The notes: a model not told the origin generated them from the letters alone. 64,000 bases of DNA from Sphingobium limneticum (GCF_008710155.1 NZ_VYPZ01000002.1:62001-126000); one strand, 5' to 3'. Shown: positions 25,476-35,432, counted from the first letter of the stretch. Numbers and translations are program-made.

Positions 25476-26921
25476 TTACGCTTCGAACTTATCCGCCACG
25501 AACCGGTCGATCAGGCGCACGCCATAGCCGGTCGCGCCTTTGTCCCATGTCGCGCCGGGCTTGTCCGCCCACACCATGCCGGCAATGTCCAGATGCGCCC
25601 ATTTCACGCCATCCTCGATGAAGCGCTTGAGGAACTGCGCCGCTGTGATCGACCCGCCGAACCGCGGGCCGATATTCTTCATATCGGCGATCGGGCTGTC
25701 GATCAGCTTGTCATAGGCCGGCGACAGCGGGAAGCGCCACAGCGGATCGCCCGCCGCCTGCCCCGCCGCGATCAGGTCGCCCGCCAGACCGTCGTCGTTG
25801 GAGAAGATGCCCGCATATTCCGTACCCAGCGACACGATGATCGCGCCAGTCAGCGTGGCCAGATCGACGATCACTTCCGGCTTGTAGGTGCGCTGCGCCC
25901 AGGTCAGCGCATCGCACAGCACCAGCCGCCCTTCGGCGTCGGTGTTCAGCACCTCGATCGTCTGACCCGACAGGGACGTCACGATATCGCCGGGACGCTG
26001 CGCATTGCCGTCGGGCATATTCTCGACCAGGCCGCAGATGCCAACCACATGCGCCTTCGCCTTGCGTCCGGCCAGCGCCTTCATCGCGCCGGCGACCGCG
26101 CCCGCGCCGCCCATGTCCCACTTCATGTCTTCCATGCCGGCGGCCGGCTTGATGGAAATGCCGCCCGTGTCGAACGTCACGCCCTTGCCGACGAAGACGA
26201 CCGGCTTGTCCGACGTGCCGCCGGTGCCGTCCCATTCCATCGCGATCAGCCGGGCTTCGCGCACCGACCCCTGCGCCACGCCCAGCAGCGACCCCATGCC
26301 CAGCGCTTCCATCGCCGCCTTGTCCAGCACGGTGATCTTGATGCCCAGTTCACTCAGATGCTGGCAGCGTTCCACGAAGCTTTCGGGATAGAGGATGTTC
26401 GCCGGCTCCGACACTAGTTCGCGGGTGAAGGCCACGCCCGACGCGATCGCCGCCTGCTTGTCCCACGCCGCGTCCGCACCGGTCGCCACCAGCGTGACGG
26501 TCTTCAGCGTGGGCTTGGCCTTTTCGGCCTGGCGCGTGCGATAGGTATCGATCCGCCAGCCGCGCAATTGCACGCCCAGCGCCAGATGCGCCGCCTGCTC
26601 GGCGCTCGCCCCGCCGAAAAATTCCACGGCGGCATGAGTCGCGCCGCTATTGTTCAGCTTGGCGGTCAGCGCTGCGCCGGCCTTTTCATAGTCCTGCTCG
26701 CTGCCGGCCCCCACGCCCAGCAACAGCACGCGCAGCGTCTTGCCGCCTTCCTCGACGAAGCTTTCGAAGCTCGTGCCGACCTCACCGGTGAAGCGCGACG
26801 CGGTGGCACCGGCGGCCAGAACGGGCGCAGCGGCCAGCGGCAGGGCGTCGAATCCGCCCTTGGGCACGACGAAGGCCAGCGTGTCGGCTTCGGGACGGGT
26901 CGGGCTGAACTGGATATCCAT
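25476..26921 (-). CDS. pepA: Leucyl aminopeptidase (M17)
   Basis: A cytosolic dizinc aminopeptidase of 481 residues releasing N-terminal amino acids. The M17 signature NTDAEGRLVLCDAL is near residue 329, with the metal-binding stretch VGKGVTFDTGGISIKP and the lysine/arginine region upstream. Start MDIQFSPTRPEAD at ATG 26921 is preferred, with GAGG upstream; the frame remains open to 26999 without homology. In many alphaproteobacteria lptF and lptG follow pepA; here the divergent neighbour is lptD instead. Confidence 0.95.
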   Translation of the reverse strand: MDIQFSPTRPEADTLAFVVPKGGFDALPLAAAPVLAAGATASRFTGEVGTSFESFVEEGGKTLRVLLLGVGAGSEQDYEKAGAALTAKLNNSGATHAAVEFFGGASAEQAAHLALGVQLRGWRIDTYRTRQAEKAKPTLKTVTLVATGADAAWDKQAAIASGVAFTRELVSEPANILYPESFVERCQHLSELGIKITVLDKAAMEALGMGSLLGVAQGSVREARLIAMEWDGTGGTSDKPVVFVGKGVTFDTGGISIKPAAGMEDMKWDMGGAGAVAGAMKALAGRKAKAHVVGICGLVENMPDGNAQRPGDIVTSLSGQTIEVLNTDAEGRLVLCDALTWAQRTYKPEVIVDLATLTGAIIVSLGTEYAGIFSNDDGLAGDLIAAGQAAGDPLWRFPLSPAYDKLIDSPIADMKNIGPRFGGSITAAQFLKRFIEDGVKWAHLDIAGMVWADKPGATWDKGATGYGVRLIDRFVADKFEA

Positions 26922-27094
26922 CGGGGTTCTTTTCCTCTTGTCTGATGCGGCGCGCACCGCTCTTGTCTGCCAGATAGTGCGGCTTTCCCCGTCTGGCAAA
27001 GCCGTTCGACCGATTTTCCCATGGCCAATGCACGACGGGCGATTGCCGACACGGCTTGTGTGCGATAGGCGGGTCAGCCTGATGCGCCTGTCTA

Positions 27095-29359
27095 TTGAGG
27101 CACCACTGCTTGCAAAACGCCCTGTTCTCCCTTTCCTTCCGTGCCGCCCTGCTGGGCACCGCTGCGCTTGGCGCCGCGCCGGACCTGTTGGCCCAAGAGC
27201 TCAACGAGCCTGCCGCGCCGATCAGCGCGCCCGACGCACCCACGCCGGAAAATGACGACCAGATCGGTTTTGCCGCCGACGCGCTGCAATATGACAGCAA
27301 TAGCGAGGTCGTGACCGCCAACGGCAATGTGCAATTGCTGCGGGAGGGCAATCGCCTGCGCGCGGACAAGGTCGTGTGGGACCGCACCAGCGGCAAGGTG
27401 GAGGCGCAGGGCAACGTCTCGATCATCGATGCCGACGGCAATATCGCCTATGGCGATCGCTTCGACGTCACCGACACGCTCAAGGACGGCGCGGTCGACA
27501 ATATGCTGCTGGTGCTGCAGTCCGGCGGTCGCCTCGCCTCGGTCAAGGGCACGCGGGTCAACGGCGTCTACACGCTCAATCGCGCCACCTATACCGGCTG
27601 CGCGGTGGAAGACAGCGACGGCTGCCCCAAGGAACCCACCTGGCAGATCAACGCGATCAAGGTCGTCTACGACCCAACCCGCGAACGCGTCACCTATACC
27701 AACGCCAATATCGAACTGTTCGGCCTGCCGCTGATCCCGCTGCCCGGCCTGTCGCATCCGGTGGGCGAAGGCGGCGGCAGCGGCCTGCTGGTCCCCAATC
27801 TGCGCTACGACCGCAATAATGGGTTCGAAGCGGCTCTGCCCTATTATTTCAAACTGGCGCCCAATCGGGACGTCACCATTACGCCGCACGTCTATACCGG
27901 CGTCCTGCCGATGCTGGAGGCCAACTACCGCCATCTCTATGATCGCGGCGCCTACACCGTCACCGGCTATGCCACCTATGGCCGCCGCCTGGGCATCGGC
28001 AGCGACGCGGTTTCGACCAACGCCGAAAAGGATATTCGCGGCTATATCGACGCCAGCGGCAAGATGCAGCTGTCGCCCGAATGGAGCCTGGACGGCTCGA
28101 TCCGCCTCGCCACCGACCGCACCTTCCTGCGCCGCTACGATATCAGTCGCGAAGATCGCCTGCGTTCGACCATCGGTGCGCAGCGGATCGACGACAAAAG
28201 CTATCTGTCGATTCGTGGCTGGGCGGTCCAGACGCTGCGTCAGGGCGATTCGCAGGGGCAGACGCCGATCGCGCTCCCCCTCATCGATTATCGTCGCCGG
28301 ATCGCCGACCCGCTGCTGGGCGGCGTGCTGCAATTGCAGGCGAACACGCTGGCCATCACCCGCACCCATGGGCAGGATACGCAGCGCGCCTTCGTCGGGG
28401 CCGAATGGAATCTGCGCAAACTGACCGGCTTGGGTCAGGAAGTGACCTTCACCGGCTATCTGCGCGGCGACGTCTATCACAGCAGCGACAATGCGCTGAC
28501 CTCCGTGGTCAGCTATGCCGGCGATCCGGGCTGGCAATCGCGCGGCATCGCGGCGGCGGCCATCGACATGCGCTGGCCATTCATCGGCGAAGCGTTCGGC
28601 GGCGTCCAGCGTATCGCCCCGCGCGTTCAGATCGTCGCCTCGCCCAAGATCGCCAACCTCTCCCTCCCCAATGAAGACGCCCGCGCCGTCGATCTGGAGG
28701 ACAGCAATCTTTTCGCGCTCAACCGCTTCGCCGGCTACGACCGGTTCGAGGATAGTTCGCGCATCACCTATGGCCTGGAATATAGCCTCGACCTGCCCAA
28801 TTTCTCGCTTCAGAGCATCGTGGGTCAAAGCTATCGCCTCGACAGCCGCGAAAGCATCCTGCCCGACGGTACCGGCCTGTCCGATCGCACGTCCGACATC
28901 GTCGGCCGCACCACTGTGCGCTACAAGGATTTCATTGCGCTTACCCACCGCTACCGGCTGGACAAGGATAATCTGTCGGTCCGCCGGAACGAGATCGACA
29001 CGACGATCGGCAGCAAGAATACCTATGTCATGGCGGGCTATCTGCGGCTCAACCGCAACGTCATGTCGGGACTCGAGGATTTGCAGGACCGCGAGGAAAT
29101 CCGCCTCGGCGCCCGCGCCCAGTTCGCGCGCTTCTGGTCCGTCTTCGGTTCGACCGTCATCGACCTGACCGATGCGAAGGAAGATCCGATCAGCGAAGCC
29201 GACGGGTTCGAACCTGTCCGCCACCGCCTGGGCTTCGCTTATGAGGATGATTGCCTGACCTTGGGCTTCACCTGGGTCCGCAGTTACCAGACCAATGGCG
29301 ACGCGCGAAAGGGCAATGGCTTCCAGCTACGTCTAGCTTTCCGCAATATTGGTATATAA
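27095..29359 (+). CDS. lptD: LPS-assembly outer membrane protein LptD
   Basis: LptD is the outer-membrane translocon that inserts lipopolysaccharide into the outer leaflet with LptE. The 754-residue protein has a signal peptide-like N terminus (ALFSLSFRAALLGTAALGAAP), an OstA/LptA-like beta-jellyroll (residues about 45-180, with EVVTANGNVQLL and GKVEAQGNVSI repeats) and a large C-terminal barrel. Cysteines near residue 168 (GCAVEDSDGC) match the disulfide region. No ATG is available: the start is probably TTG 27095, or TTG 27110. It heads the operon lptD-surA-pdxA-rsmA. Confidence 0.93.
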   Translation: MRHHCLQNALFSLSFRAALLGTAALGAAPDLLAQELNEPAAPISAPDAPTPENDDQIGFAADALQYDSNSEVVTANGNVQLLREGNRLRADKVVWDRTSGKVEAQGNVSIIDADGNIAYGDRFDVTDTLKDGAVDNMLLVLQSGGRLASVKGTRVNGVYTLNRATYTGCAVEDSDGCPKEPTWQINAIKVVYDPTRERVTYTNANIELFGLPLIPLPGLSHPVGEGGGSGLLVPNLRYDRNNGFEAALPYYFKLAPNRDVTITPHVYTGVLPMLEANYRHLYDRGAYTVTGYATYGRRLGIGSDAVSTNAEKDIRGYIDASGKMQLSPEWSLDGSIRLATDRTFLRRYDISREDRLRSTIGAQRIDDKSYLSIRGWAVQTLRQGDSQGQTPIALPLIDYRRRIADPLLGGVLQLQANTLAITRTHGQDTQRAFVGAEWNLRKLTGLGQEVTFTGYLRGDVYHSSDNALTSVVSYAGDPGWQSRGIAAAAIDMRWPFIGEAFGGVQRIAPRVQIVASPKIANLSLPNEDARAVDLEDSNLFALNRFAGYDRFEDSSRITYGLEYSLDLPNFSLQSIVGQSYRLDSRESILPDGTGLSDRTSDIVGRTTVRYKDFIALTHRYRLDKDNLSVRRNEIDTTIGSKNTYVMAGYLRLNRNVMSGLEDLQDREEIRLGARAQFARFWSVFGSTVIDLTDAKEDPISEADGFEPVRHRLGFAYEDDCLTLGFTWVRSYQTNGDARKGNGFQLRLAFRNIGI

Positions 29360-29445
29360 GGAACAGGCTCCTGCATCCCCGTCAGGGCCGGTTAAGGCGG
29401 ACCAGCGCATCATGTGCGGGTTCGTATTGGAGATTATTGCCGACG

Positions 29446-30831
29446 ATGCTGCCTGTCGTTTCCTCGCCCAACAGCCTGTTTCATGGCGTTCGCTCGGGCT
29501 TTCGCACCTTGCTCCTGTCCTCCGCGCTGCTCGGCGCCGGCCTTCAGCCGGCTGTCGCCCAGACGGTCGATGATGACGGCAATGTCGCCAGCCAGCAGTT
29601 GAACCTGCCCAAGGACGTCACCGTCTTCGGCAAGAGCGACCCGAACGTCCGCAAGGCGACCGCGATCGTCAACAACCGGATCATCACCGGCACCGACATC
29701 GACCAGCGCCTCGCCCTCATCATCACCGCCAATGGCGGCAAGGTGGAAGCGGAGGAAAAGGAACGTCTGCGCGTGCAGGTGCTGCGCAATCTGATCGACG
29801 AAACGCTCCAGATCCAGGAAGCCGCCGCCAACGATATCAAGATCGACCCGGCCGAAATCCAGCAAAGCTATGAGCGCGTTGCGGCGAATTTCCGTCAGTC
29901 GCCGGCCCAGTTCGACGCCTATCTGCGCGAAAAGGGCAGCTCTGCCGCCAGCATCAAGCGCCAGATCGAGGGCGAACTGGCCTGGAGCCGCCTGCAACGG
30001 CGCAACATCCAGCCTTTCGTCAACGTGTCTGAAGACGAAGTGAAGTCGGTGGTCGACCGGTTGAACGCGTCCAAGGGCAGCGACGAATATCGCATCGGTG
30101 AAATCTACCTGTCGGCGACGCCGGAAAATCAGGAACAGATCATCGCCAACGCGCGCAACATCATCCAGCAGATTCAGCAGGGTGGCAGCTTCCAGGCCTA
30201 TGCCCGCCAGTTTTCCGAAGCCTCCACGGCGGCGGTCGGCGGCGATCTGGGCTGGGTCCGCCCGGCGCAGCTGCCGCCAGAACTGGCGCAGGCCGCGACC
30301 GAAATGCAGGTCGGTCAGATTGCCGGGCCGGTCCCGGTCGCCGGCGGCGTGTCGCTGATCTACGTCATGGATAAGCGCAAGGTGCTGACCGCCGATCCGC
30401 GCGATTCGCTGCTCAGCCTGAAACAGCTGTCGGTCCTCTTCCCGCAGGGTACGACCAAGGAACAGGCCAGCGCCAAGGCCGCCAGCTTCGCCGCCGCGAT
30501 CAAGGAGATCAAGGGCTGCGGTCAGGCCAATGAGGTCGGTCAGAAGATCGGCGCCGACGTTGTCGATAACGACAATGTGAAGGTGCGCGACCTGCCGCCG
30601 CAGTTGCAGGACATTCTCGTCAACCTTCAGGTCGGTGAAGCCACGCCGCCTTTCGGTTCGATCAATGACGGTGTCCGCGTCCTGGTGGTCTGCGGCCGTG
30701 ACGAACCGGCTTCGGCCAATGCGCCCAACGCCGAACAGATCATGGCGCAGTTGGAAGAGGAACGCGTCAACAAGCGCGCCCGCATCTATCTGCGCGATCT
30801 TCGTCGCGATGCGGTGATCGAATATAACTGA
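29446..30831 (+). CDS. surA: SurA-like periplasmic chaperone/peptidyl-prolyl isomerase
   Basis: A periplasmic chaperone that guides unfolded outer-membrane proteins; in E. coli LptD is a major client. It has a signal peptide (LLSSALLGAGLQPAVAQ), a SurA N-terminal chaperone domain (ATAIVNNRIITGTDIDQRLAL, residues about 60-200) and one clear parvulin domain (residues about 215-315, with FSEASTAAVGGDLGWV). The region after about 320 looks like the tail of a second, degenerate parvulin. ATG 29446 is the only start that places a signal peptide at the N terminus. It is second in the lptD operon. Confidence 0.9.
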   Translation: MLPVVSSPNSLFHGVRSGFRTLLLSSALLGAGLQPAVAQTVDDDGNVASQQLNLPKDVTVFGKSDPNVRKATAIVNNRIITGTDIDQRLALIITANGGKVEAEEKERLRVQVLRNLIDETLQIQEAAANDIKIDPAEIQQSYERVAANFRQSPAQFDAYLREKGSSAASIKRQIEGELAWSRLQRRNIQPFVNVSEDEVKSVVDRLNASKGSDEYRIGEIYLSATPENQEQIIANARNIIQQIQQGGSFQAYARQFSEASTAAVGGDLGWVRPAQLPPELAQAATEMQVGQIAGPVPVAGGVSLIYVMDKRKVLTADPRDSLLSLKQLSVLFPQGTTKEQASAKAASFAAAIKEIKGCGQANEVGQKIGADVVDNDNVKVRDLPPQLQDILVNLQVGEATPPFGSINDGVRVLVVCGRDEPASANAPNAEQIMAQLEEERVNKRARIYLRDLRRDAVIEYN

Positions 30832-30835
30832 CGCC

Positions 30836-31831
30836 TTGCCTCTCGCACCCTTCGCGGTGTCGCTGGGCGATCCCGCCGGGATCGGGCCGGAGATCGTCGC
30901 GAAAAGCTGGGTGATGCGCGAAGCGCGCGGCCTGCCGCCCTTCTTCGCGGTGGGCGACGCGGCCTCGCTGCGTGCCGTCTGGCTGGGACCGATCGCACCG
31001 ATCGGCTCCCCGGAGGAGGCCGCATCGGTCTTCGACAAGGCGCTGCCCTGCCTTCAGGTCGCGGACGCGGGCGCCATCGTGCCGGGCACGCCCAGCATCG
31101 ACGGCGCCCGCACCGCCTTCCAGGCGCTCGAAGTATCGGTCGGCCTGGCCCGTCAGGGGTCCGCCGCCGGGATCGTGACGGCTCCGGTGGGCAAGGAACA
31201 GCTGTACGGCGTCGGCTTCACCCATCCGGGCCAGACCGAATTCGTCGCGGAACGCTGCGGCGTGTCGGCGCATAATGCGGTGATGATGCTGGCCGGACCG
31301 TCGTTGAAGGTCGTGCCGATCACCATCCATATCGCCCTGGCCGACGTGCCGTCCGTGCTGACGATCGACCTGATCCGCGCCCGTGCGCTGACCACGGTAA
31401 AGGGGCTGCAACGCAATTTCGGCATCGCCCGCCCGCGTCTGGCCGTCGCCGGCCTCAACCCCCATGCCGGCGAAAATGGCGCGCTGGGCCGGGAAGAGAT
31501 CGACGTCATCCGCCCCGCGATCGAATCGCTGCGCGCGGAAGGGCTGGACATATTCGGGCCGCTCGCCGCCGACGGCATGTTCCACGCCCGCGCCCGCGAA
31601 ACCTATGATGCGGCGCTCTGCATGTATCATGATCAGGCGCTGATCCCGATCAAGACGCTGAATTTCGACGATGGCGTCAACATCACGCTGGGCCTGCCGA
31701 TCGTGCGCACCTCGCCCGACCATGGCACCGCCTTCGGCATCGCCGGCACCGACAGCGCCAATCCCGGCGCGATGATCGCCGCACTCAAGATGGCGGCCGA
31801 AGCCGCCCGCGCCCGCATCGCTTATGGCTGA
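30836..31831 (+). CDS. pdxA: 4-hydroxythreonine-4-phosphate dehydrogenase
   Basis: PdxA oxidises 4-phosphohydroxy-L-threonine in the DXP-dependent pathway to pyridoxal phosphate. The 331-residue protein begins with the family motif [18 protein letters not shown] and contains the metal-binding stretch [13 protein letters not shown] and the C-terminal [11 protein letters not shown] histidine/aspartate motif. The start is TTG at 30836, four bases after the surA stop; GTG 30857 is the only other early option. The 3' end overlaps rsmA by eight bases, so surA, pdxA and rsmA are tightly coupled. Confidence 0.95.
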   Translation: MPLAPFAVSLGDPAGIGPEIVAKSWVMREARGLPPFFAVGDAASLRAVWLGPIAPIGSPEEAASVFDKALPCLQVADAGAIVPGTPSIDGARTAFQALEVSVGLARQGSAAGIVTAPVGKEQLYGVGFTHPGQTEFVAERCGVSAHNAVMMLAGPSLKVVPITIHIALADVPSVLTIDLIRARALTTVKGLQRNFGIARPRLAVAGLNPHAGENGALGREEIDVIRPAIESLRAEGLDIFGPLAADGMFHARARETYDAALCMYHDQALIPIKTLNFDDGVNITLGLPIVRTSPDHGTAFGIAGTDSANPGAMIAALKMAAEAARARIAYG

Positions 31832-32660
31832 CACCCGCCCGGCCCTGCCGCCCCTCAGAGACGTGATCGCGCGCCATGGCCTTAATGCCAGCAAGGCGCT
31901 CGGCCAGAATTTCCTGCTCGACGAACAGTTGCTGGATCGCATCGCCGCGATCCCCGGCCCGCTCAGGGACGCCCCGGCGTTCGAGGTCGGCCCCGGCCCC
32001 GGCGGCCTGACCCGCGCCATATTGCGCGCCGGCGCAAAGCTGGTCGCGGTCGAGCGCGACCATCGCTGCCTCCCCGCGCTCGCCGAACTGGAAGAAGCCT
32101 TCCCCGGCCAGCTGCGCGTCATTTCCGGCGACGCGATGCAGGTCGACGCCCTGACCGAAACGGGCGCGGGCGCGCACATCATCGCCAACCTGCCCTATAA
32201 TGTCGGCACGCCCCTGCTGGTCGGCTGGCTCTCGGCGGAATGGTCCCCGCTCCCCTGGTGGCAGAGCCTGACGCTGATGTTCCAGATGGAAGTGGCCGAA
32301 CGTATCGTCGCCAAGCCCGGCACCGATCATTATGGCCGCCTCGCCGTCCTGTCCCAATGGCGCAGCGACGCGAAGATCGCGATGAAGGTCCACCGCAGCG
32401 CCTTCACGCCCCCGCCCAAGGTCATGTCGGCGGTCGTCCACATCACGCCAAAGCCCGCGCCCGACGGCGTACAGCTCAAATTTCTCGAACGCCTCACCGC
32501 CGCCGCCTTCGGCCAGCGCCGCAAGATGCTGCGCCAGAGCCTCAAGGGCCTCCCCGGCGCGCTCGACGCGCTGGAGCAGATCGGCATCGACCCCCAACGC
32601 CGCGCCGAAACGGTCAGCGTCGAAGAATTTGTCGACGTCGCCCGCATATTGAGCCGCTAG
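31824..32660 (+). CDS. rsmA: 16S rRNA (A1518/A1519) dimethyltransferase
   Basis: RsmA (KsgA) dimethylates the two adjacent adenosines of the loop of helix 45 in 16S rRNA, a late step of 30S maturation. At 278 residues it has normal length, with the substrate-binding N terminus [19 protein letters not shown] motif [11 protein letters not shown] and catalytic [11 protein letters not shown]. It overlaps pdxA by eight bases and ends the operon lptD-surA-pdxA-rsmA, an arrangement shared with E. coli. Confidence 0.96.
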   Translation: MADTRPALPPLRDVIARHGLNASKALGQNFLLDEQLLDRIAAIPGPLRDAPAFEVGPGPGGLTRAILRAGAKLVAVERDHRCLPALAELEEAFPGQLRVISGDAMQVDALTETGAGAHIIANLPYNVGTPLLVGWLSAEWSPLPWWQSLTLMFQMEVAERIVAKPGTDHYGRLAVLSQWRSDAKIAMKVHRSAFTPPPKVMSAVVHITPKPAPDGVQLKFLERLTAAAFGQRRKMLRQSLKGLPGALDALEQIGIDPQRRAETVSVEEFVDVARILSR

Positions 32661-32685
32661 GAAACCATCCTTTATTCAGCCAATC

Positions 32686-32730
32686 CGTTCCTGCTGAGTA
32701 GAGACTGAGCTTGTCGAAGGCTCGTATCGA
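32686..32730. repeat. Degenerate copy of the cgttcgccctgag-type repeat
   Basis: The stretch cgttcctgctgagtagagac followed by tgagcttgtcgaagg keeps the order of the repeat motifs seen at 7726-7803 but lacks a clear second arm. It lies in the 89-base gap between rsmA and the pseudouridine synthase gene. Confidence 0.35.
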
Positions 32731-32749
32731 AGCATAGTCTGGATAGCCC

Positions 32750-33301
32750 ATGCCCCGCCTGATCCTGTTCAACAAACCCTATGACATGCTCTCGCAATTC
32801 ACCGATCGCGGCACAGACACCGCGCGCGCGACCCTGTCCGACTGCATCGCCATTCCCGACGTCTATCCCGCCGGGCGCCTCGACCGCGACAGCGAAGGCC
32901 TATTGCTGCTGACCGACGACGGCCGCCTGCAATCGCGCATCGCCGATCCCAAGTACAAGACCGCCAAAACCTATCTGGCGCAGGTCGAGGGCGACGTTAC
33001 CGACGAAGCGCTCGCCGACCTGCGCCGGGGCGTGGACCTCAAGGACGGCCTCACCCGCCCGGCCGATGTCGAACGCATCGACACGCCGGACATCTGGCCC
33101 CGCAACCCGCCGATCCGCGTGCGCAAGAGCATCCCCGACAGCTGGATCAGCCTCACCATCCGCGAAGGCCGCAACCGCCAGGTCCGCCGCATGACCGCCG
33201 CCGTCGGCCATCCCACGCTGCGCCTTGTCCGCTGGCGTATCGGCGACTGGACGCTGGACGGCCTGCAACCGGGGCAATGGCGCGAAGTGCAAGTCGGCTA
33301 A
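32750..33301 (+). CDS. rluE: Pseudouridine synthase, RsuA/RluE type
   Basis: An RNA pseudouridine synthase of 183 residues without an S4 domain, as in RluE (23S rRNA position 2457). The catalytic aspartate is in [20 protein letters not shown] near residue 45, and the family motifs [22 protein letters not shown] and [28 protein letters not shown] are all present. Target assignment to RluE rests on length and overall pattern; another RsuA-family target cannot be excluded. Confidence 0.85.
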   Translation: MPRLILFNKPYDMLSQFTDRGTDTARATLSDCIAIPDVYPAGRLDRDSEGLLLLTDDGRLQSRIADPKYKTAKTYLAQVEGDVTDEALADLRRGVDLKDGLTRPADVERIDTPDIWPRNPPIRVRKSIPDSWISLTIREGRNRQVRRMTAAVGHPTLRLVRWRIGDWTLDGLQPGQWREVQVG

Positions 33302-33325
33302 CCCTTAGCTGCCCTTGCCTTTCAT

Positions 33326-33349
33326 GTTCCCCGGCAAAGGCCGGGGAAC
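33326..33349. repeat. Short palindromic repeat (gttccccggc)
   Basis: Perfect 10-bp arms (33326-33335 and 33340-33349) with loop aaag, 25 bases after the pseudouridine synthase stop. This is the short form of the larger elements at 53773-53838 and 60472-60539. Confidence 0.7.
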
Positions 33350-33375
33350 GCCCACTACACGCTCTCAATGACGCA

Positions 33376-33552
33376 TCAATTTCCGCCTACAATCGTCCCG
33401 GGCAGTACCCGCTTCCCCTTGGTCCGGCTGGTCAGATGAAATTGCCGACACCGATCGCACCGATAGGGCCGCAAAGGCACATCCGCGCGCAACGCCACCG
33501 CCAGTGCCGCCTCTTGCGACGCAAAGCGCGTCTTCTTCGCGCAAATGCTCAG
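33376..33552 (-). CDS. Small zinc-knuckle-like protein, start codon unclear
   Basis: An open frame of about 58 codons that ends ...CDRCRQFHLTSRTKGKRV. The pattern C-x2-K near the N terminus, then YRCDRC and FHLTSR, matches small single-zinc proteins common in proteobacteria and phages (C...YxCxxCxxxHLTS). It lies directly behind the RoxA-like gene in the same frame, separated from it by that gene's TGA. There is no ATG, GTG or TTG in frame between that stop and the first conserved cysteine; CTG 33552 or ATT 33546 are the candidates. It could be translated by coupling, or be a decayed gene. Confidence 0.5.
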   Translation of the reverse strand: MSICAKKTRFASQEAALAVALRADVPLRPYRCDRCRQFHLTSRTKGKRVLPGTIVGGN

Positions 33553-33567
33553 CCGCGTGCGGATCGC

Positions 33568-34719
33568 TCAGTCCTCCGGGTCGAAGCTGACGCTGCCCTC
33601 ATTGAACAGCGTCACGATCAGCGCCACCGCCGCCTCATCCTCGATCAGCGCAGAATCGATCACCAGCCTGTCGGCCGCGCATAATTGTCCGGCCAGCACC
33701 GCCGCCGCTCCGCTGCAATCATAGGCCTGCCCATCCACGAACAGGGTCAGCCCGCCTTCCCCCTGCGCCACGAACGCGAACCGGCTCGCCGGATTACGGC
33801 ACAGCGCGACGCCATCCTCCACCAATTCACGCACATCCTCGGCGGCGATCGGCTCCTCCGGCCGGAAGTCCAGTTCGGGATATTTGCGCTCGCTATTATA
33901 AGCCCCGAACCAGCGGGCAAAGGCCGCCGGATCGCGCACCGCATCCATCACCATCGCCTGCAACCGCGCCAGCGCCGCTGCATCGATCTCGCCCGGATTG
34001 GCCTGCACGGTCAGGTCCGGGTCGGCATAGCGATCGTCGTCCACCATCTCACCCACGACATGGGCGCAAAATTGCTCGACCAGTTCGCTGCGTGCGGGCG
34101 CCCGAAAACCGACCGAATAGGTCATGCAATCGTCGCCGATCGCCACGCCATCATGCGCGATCCCCGGCGGCACATAGAGGATATCGCCCGGCTCCAGCAC
34201 CCATTCGTCCGTCTGCTCGAACTCGGCGAGCAGGCGCAGATCCTCCTGCAACAACAAGGGCGTATCCGCATCGCAATGCTGCCCCACGCGCCAGCGCCGC
34301 CGCCCCAGCCCCTGGATCAGGAACACGTCATATTGGTCATAATGCGCGCCCACGCCGCCGCCGTCGGTGGCATAGCTGACCATCACATCGTCGATCCGCC
34401 AGTTGGGCACGAAACGAAAGGGCGCGATCAGCGCCGCGACATCGGGCACATGCATGTCCACCGCCTGCACCAGCAGCGTCCAGGGCGCCGCGCCCATATG
34501 CCCGAAGCGATCCTCCGGCATCGGGCCATGCTCCACCGTCCAGCGCCCGTCCGCCCGACCGATCAGCCGCGATTCGACGCCCTCTTCGCACGCCAGCCCG
34601 GCCAGTTCGTCCGGCTCCACCGGATTGACCCAGCGGCCCCAAGGATTGCGGATCAGCAGCGGCTTCTTCTGCCAATAGTCGCGCAGGAACAGGTCGACGT
34701 CGAAGTCGGTGAAGGTCAT
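33568..34719 (-). CDS. JmjC-type ribosomal oxygenase, RoxA (YcfD)-like
   Basis: A 2-oxoglutarate/Fe(II) oxygenase of the cupin/JmjC fold, 383 residues. E. coli RoxA hydroxylates an arginine of ribosomal protein L16. The iron ligands are visible: H-x-D in GAHYDQYD near residue 125 and the distal histidine in GIAHDG near 187. The N-terminal stretch FLRDYWQKKPLLIRN and the dimerisation and winged-helix C-terminal part match RoxA/YcfD. No ribosomal protein gene is adjacent. The substrate is inferred from the family. Confidence 0.88.
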   Translation of the reverse strand: MTFTDFDVDLFLRDYWQKKPLLIRNPWGRWVNPVEPDELAGLACEEGVESRLIGRADGRWTVEHGPMPEDRFGHMGAAPWTLLVQAVDMHVPDVAALIAPFRFVPNWRIDDVMVSYATDGGGVGAHYDQYDVFLIQGLGRRRWRVGQHCDADTPLLLQEDLRLLAEFEQTDEWVLEPGDILYVPPGIAHDGVAIGDDCMTYSVGFRAPARSELVEQFCAHVVGEMVDDDRYADPDLTVQANPGEIDAAALARLQAMVMDAVRDPAAFARWFGAYNSERKYPELDFRPEEPIAAEDVRELVEDGVALCRNPASRFAFVAQGEGGLTLFVDGQAYDCSGAAAVLAGQLCAADRLVIDSALIEDEAAVALIVTLFNEGSVSFDPED

Positions 34720-34833
34720 GGAAAATCTCGCCAGAAAACGACCCGCATCATGCGCCCGTCGCCCCGGCCTTGCCCCGCCCGGACGGCGAAGTCAAAAGGA
34801 TCAGGATTGGTTGAGCTGACTGCCAACCAATCC

Positions 34834-35355
34834 TTATTGCGTCTCGGTCGGCGCCTTCTTGGCCGCAGGATCAGTGTCCTTCGCCGTCGTCATCGCGACA
34901 GCCGGCGGTCCTTTCTGGATCGCGGCGGCCAGCTTGCCGACCGGCGCACAGTCGCCCTTGCACACGGCCTGCGCCTGCGCCAGCACATCCTTCGCCTTGG
35001 CGATCGCGCCCTTTTCTACCATCGCTTCGCCCTGCCCGGCGAGCGCCACGATATCGGTCGGATCCAGCAGCAACGCTTCCTTGTAGAGCCGGATCGCCTT
35101 GCCCTGAAGTCCTTGCGCGCGCGCGACCTCAGCCAGTTCGACGAAGGCAGCGCGGTTGCGCGGGTCGATCGCCAGCGCGCTTTCCAGCGCATCGGTCGCA
35201 CCTTCCAGATTGCCGGCCTTGTGCGCGGCTTCGCCCGCCTTCTGCCATTCCACCGACTGCGGGCTGATCTGGCTATCGGGCTTCTGGCTCAGCCCCACGC
35301 TCGACACGGTGGTCAAAACGACGGCAAGCGCGATCGAGGCGGGGGTAAAACGCAT
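34834..35355 (-). CDS. Exported tetratricopeptide-repeat protein
   Basis: A 173-residue protein with an N-terminal signal peptide (MRFTPASIALAVVLTTVSSVGLS) and two to three TPR units (residues about 45-130, for example AGEAAHKAGNLEGATDALESA and VARAQGLQGKAIRLYKEALL). The C-terminal end is threonine/lysine-rich. TPR proteins act as scaffolds; no partner is evident. ATG 35355 is chosen because GGAG lies upstream and the signal peptide begins there. It sits between the RoxA-like and RsmB-like genes on the same strand. Confidence 0.75.
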   Translation of the reverse strand: MRFTPASIALAVVLTTVSSVGLSQKPDSQISPQSVEWQKAGEAAHKAGNLEGATDALESALAIDPRNRAAFVELAEVARAQGLQGKAIRLYKEALLLDPTDIVALAGQGEAMVEKGAIAKAKDVLAQAQAVCKGDCAPVGKLAAAIQKGPPAVAMTTAKDTDPAAKKAPTETQ

Positions 35356-35432
35356 TACTATCTCCAGCCATGTTTCAGGCGTTAATTCGGAACAAGTGTC
35401 GCTATTTTGCGGGCGCTTGTCCATGGCCTGTT

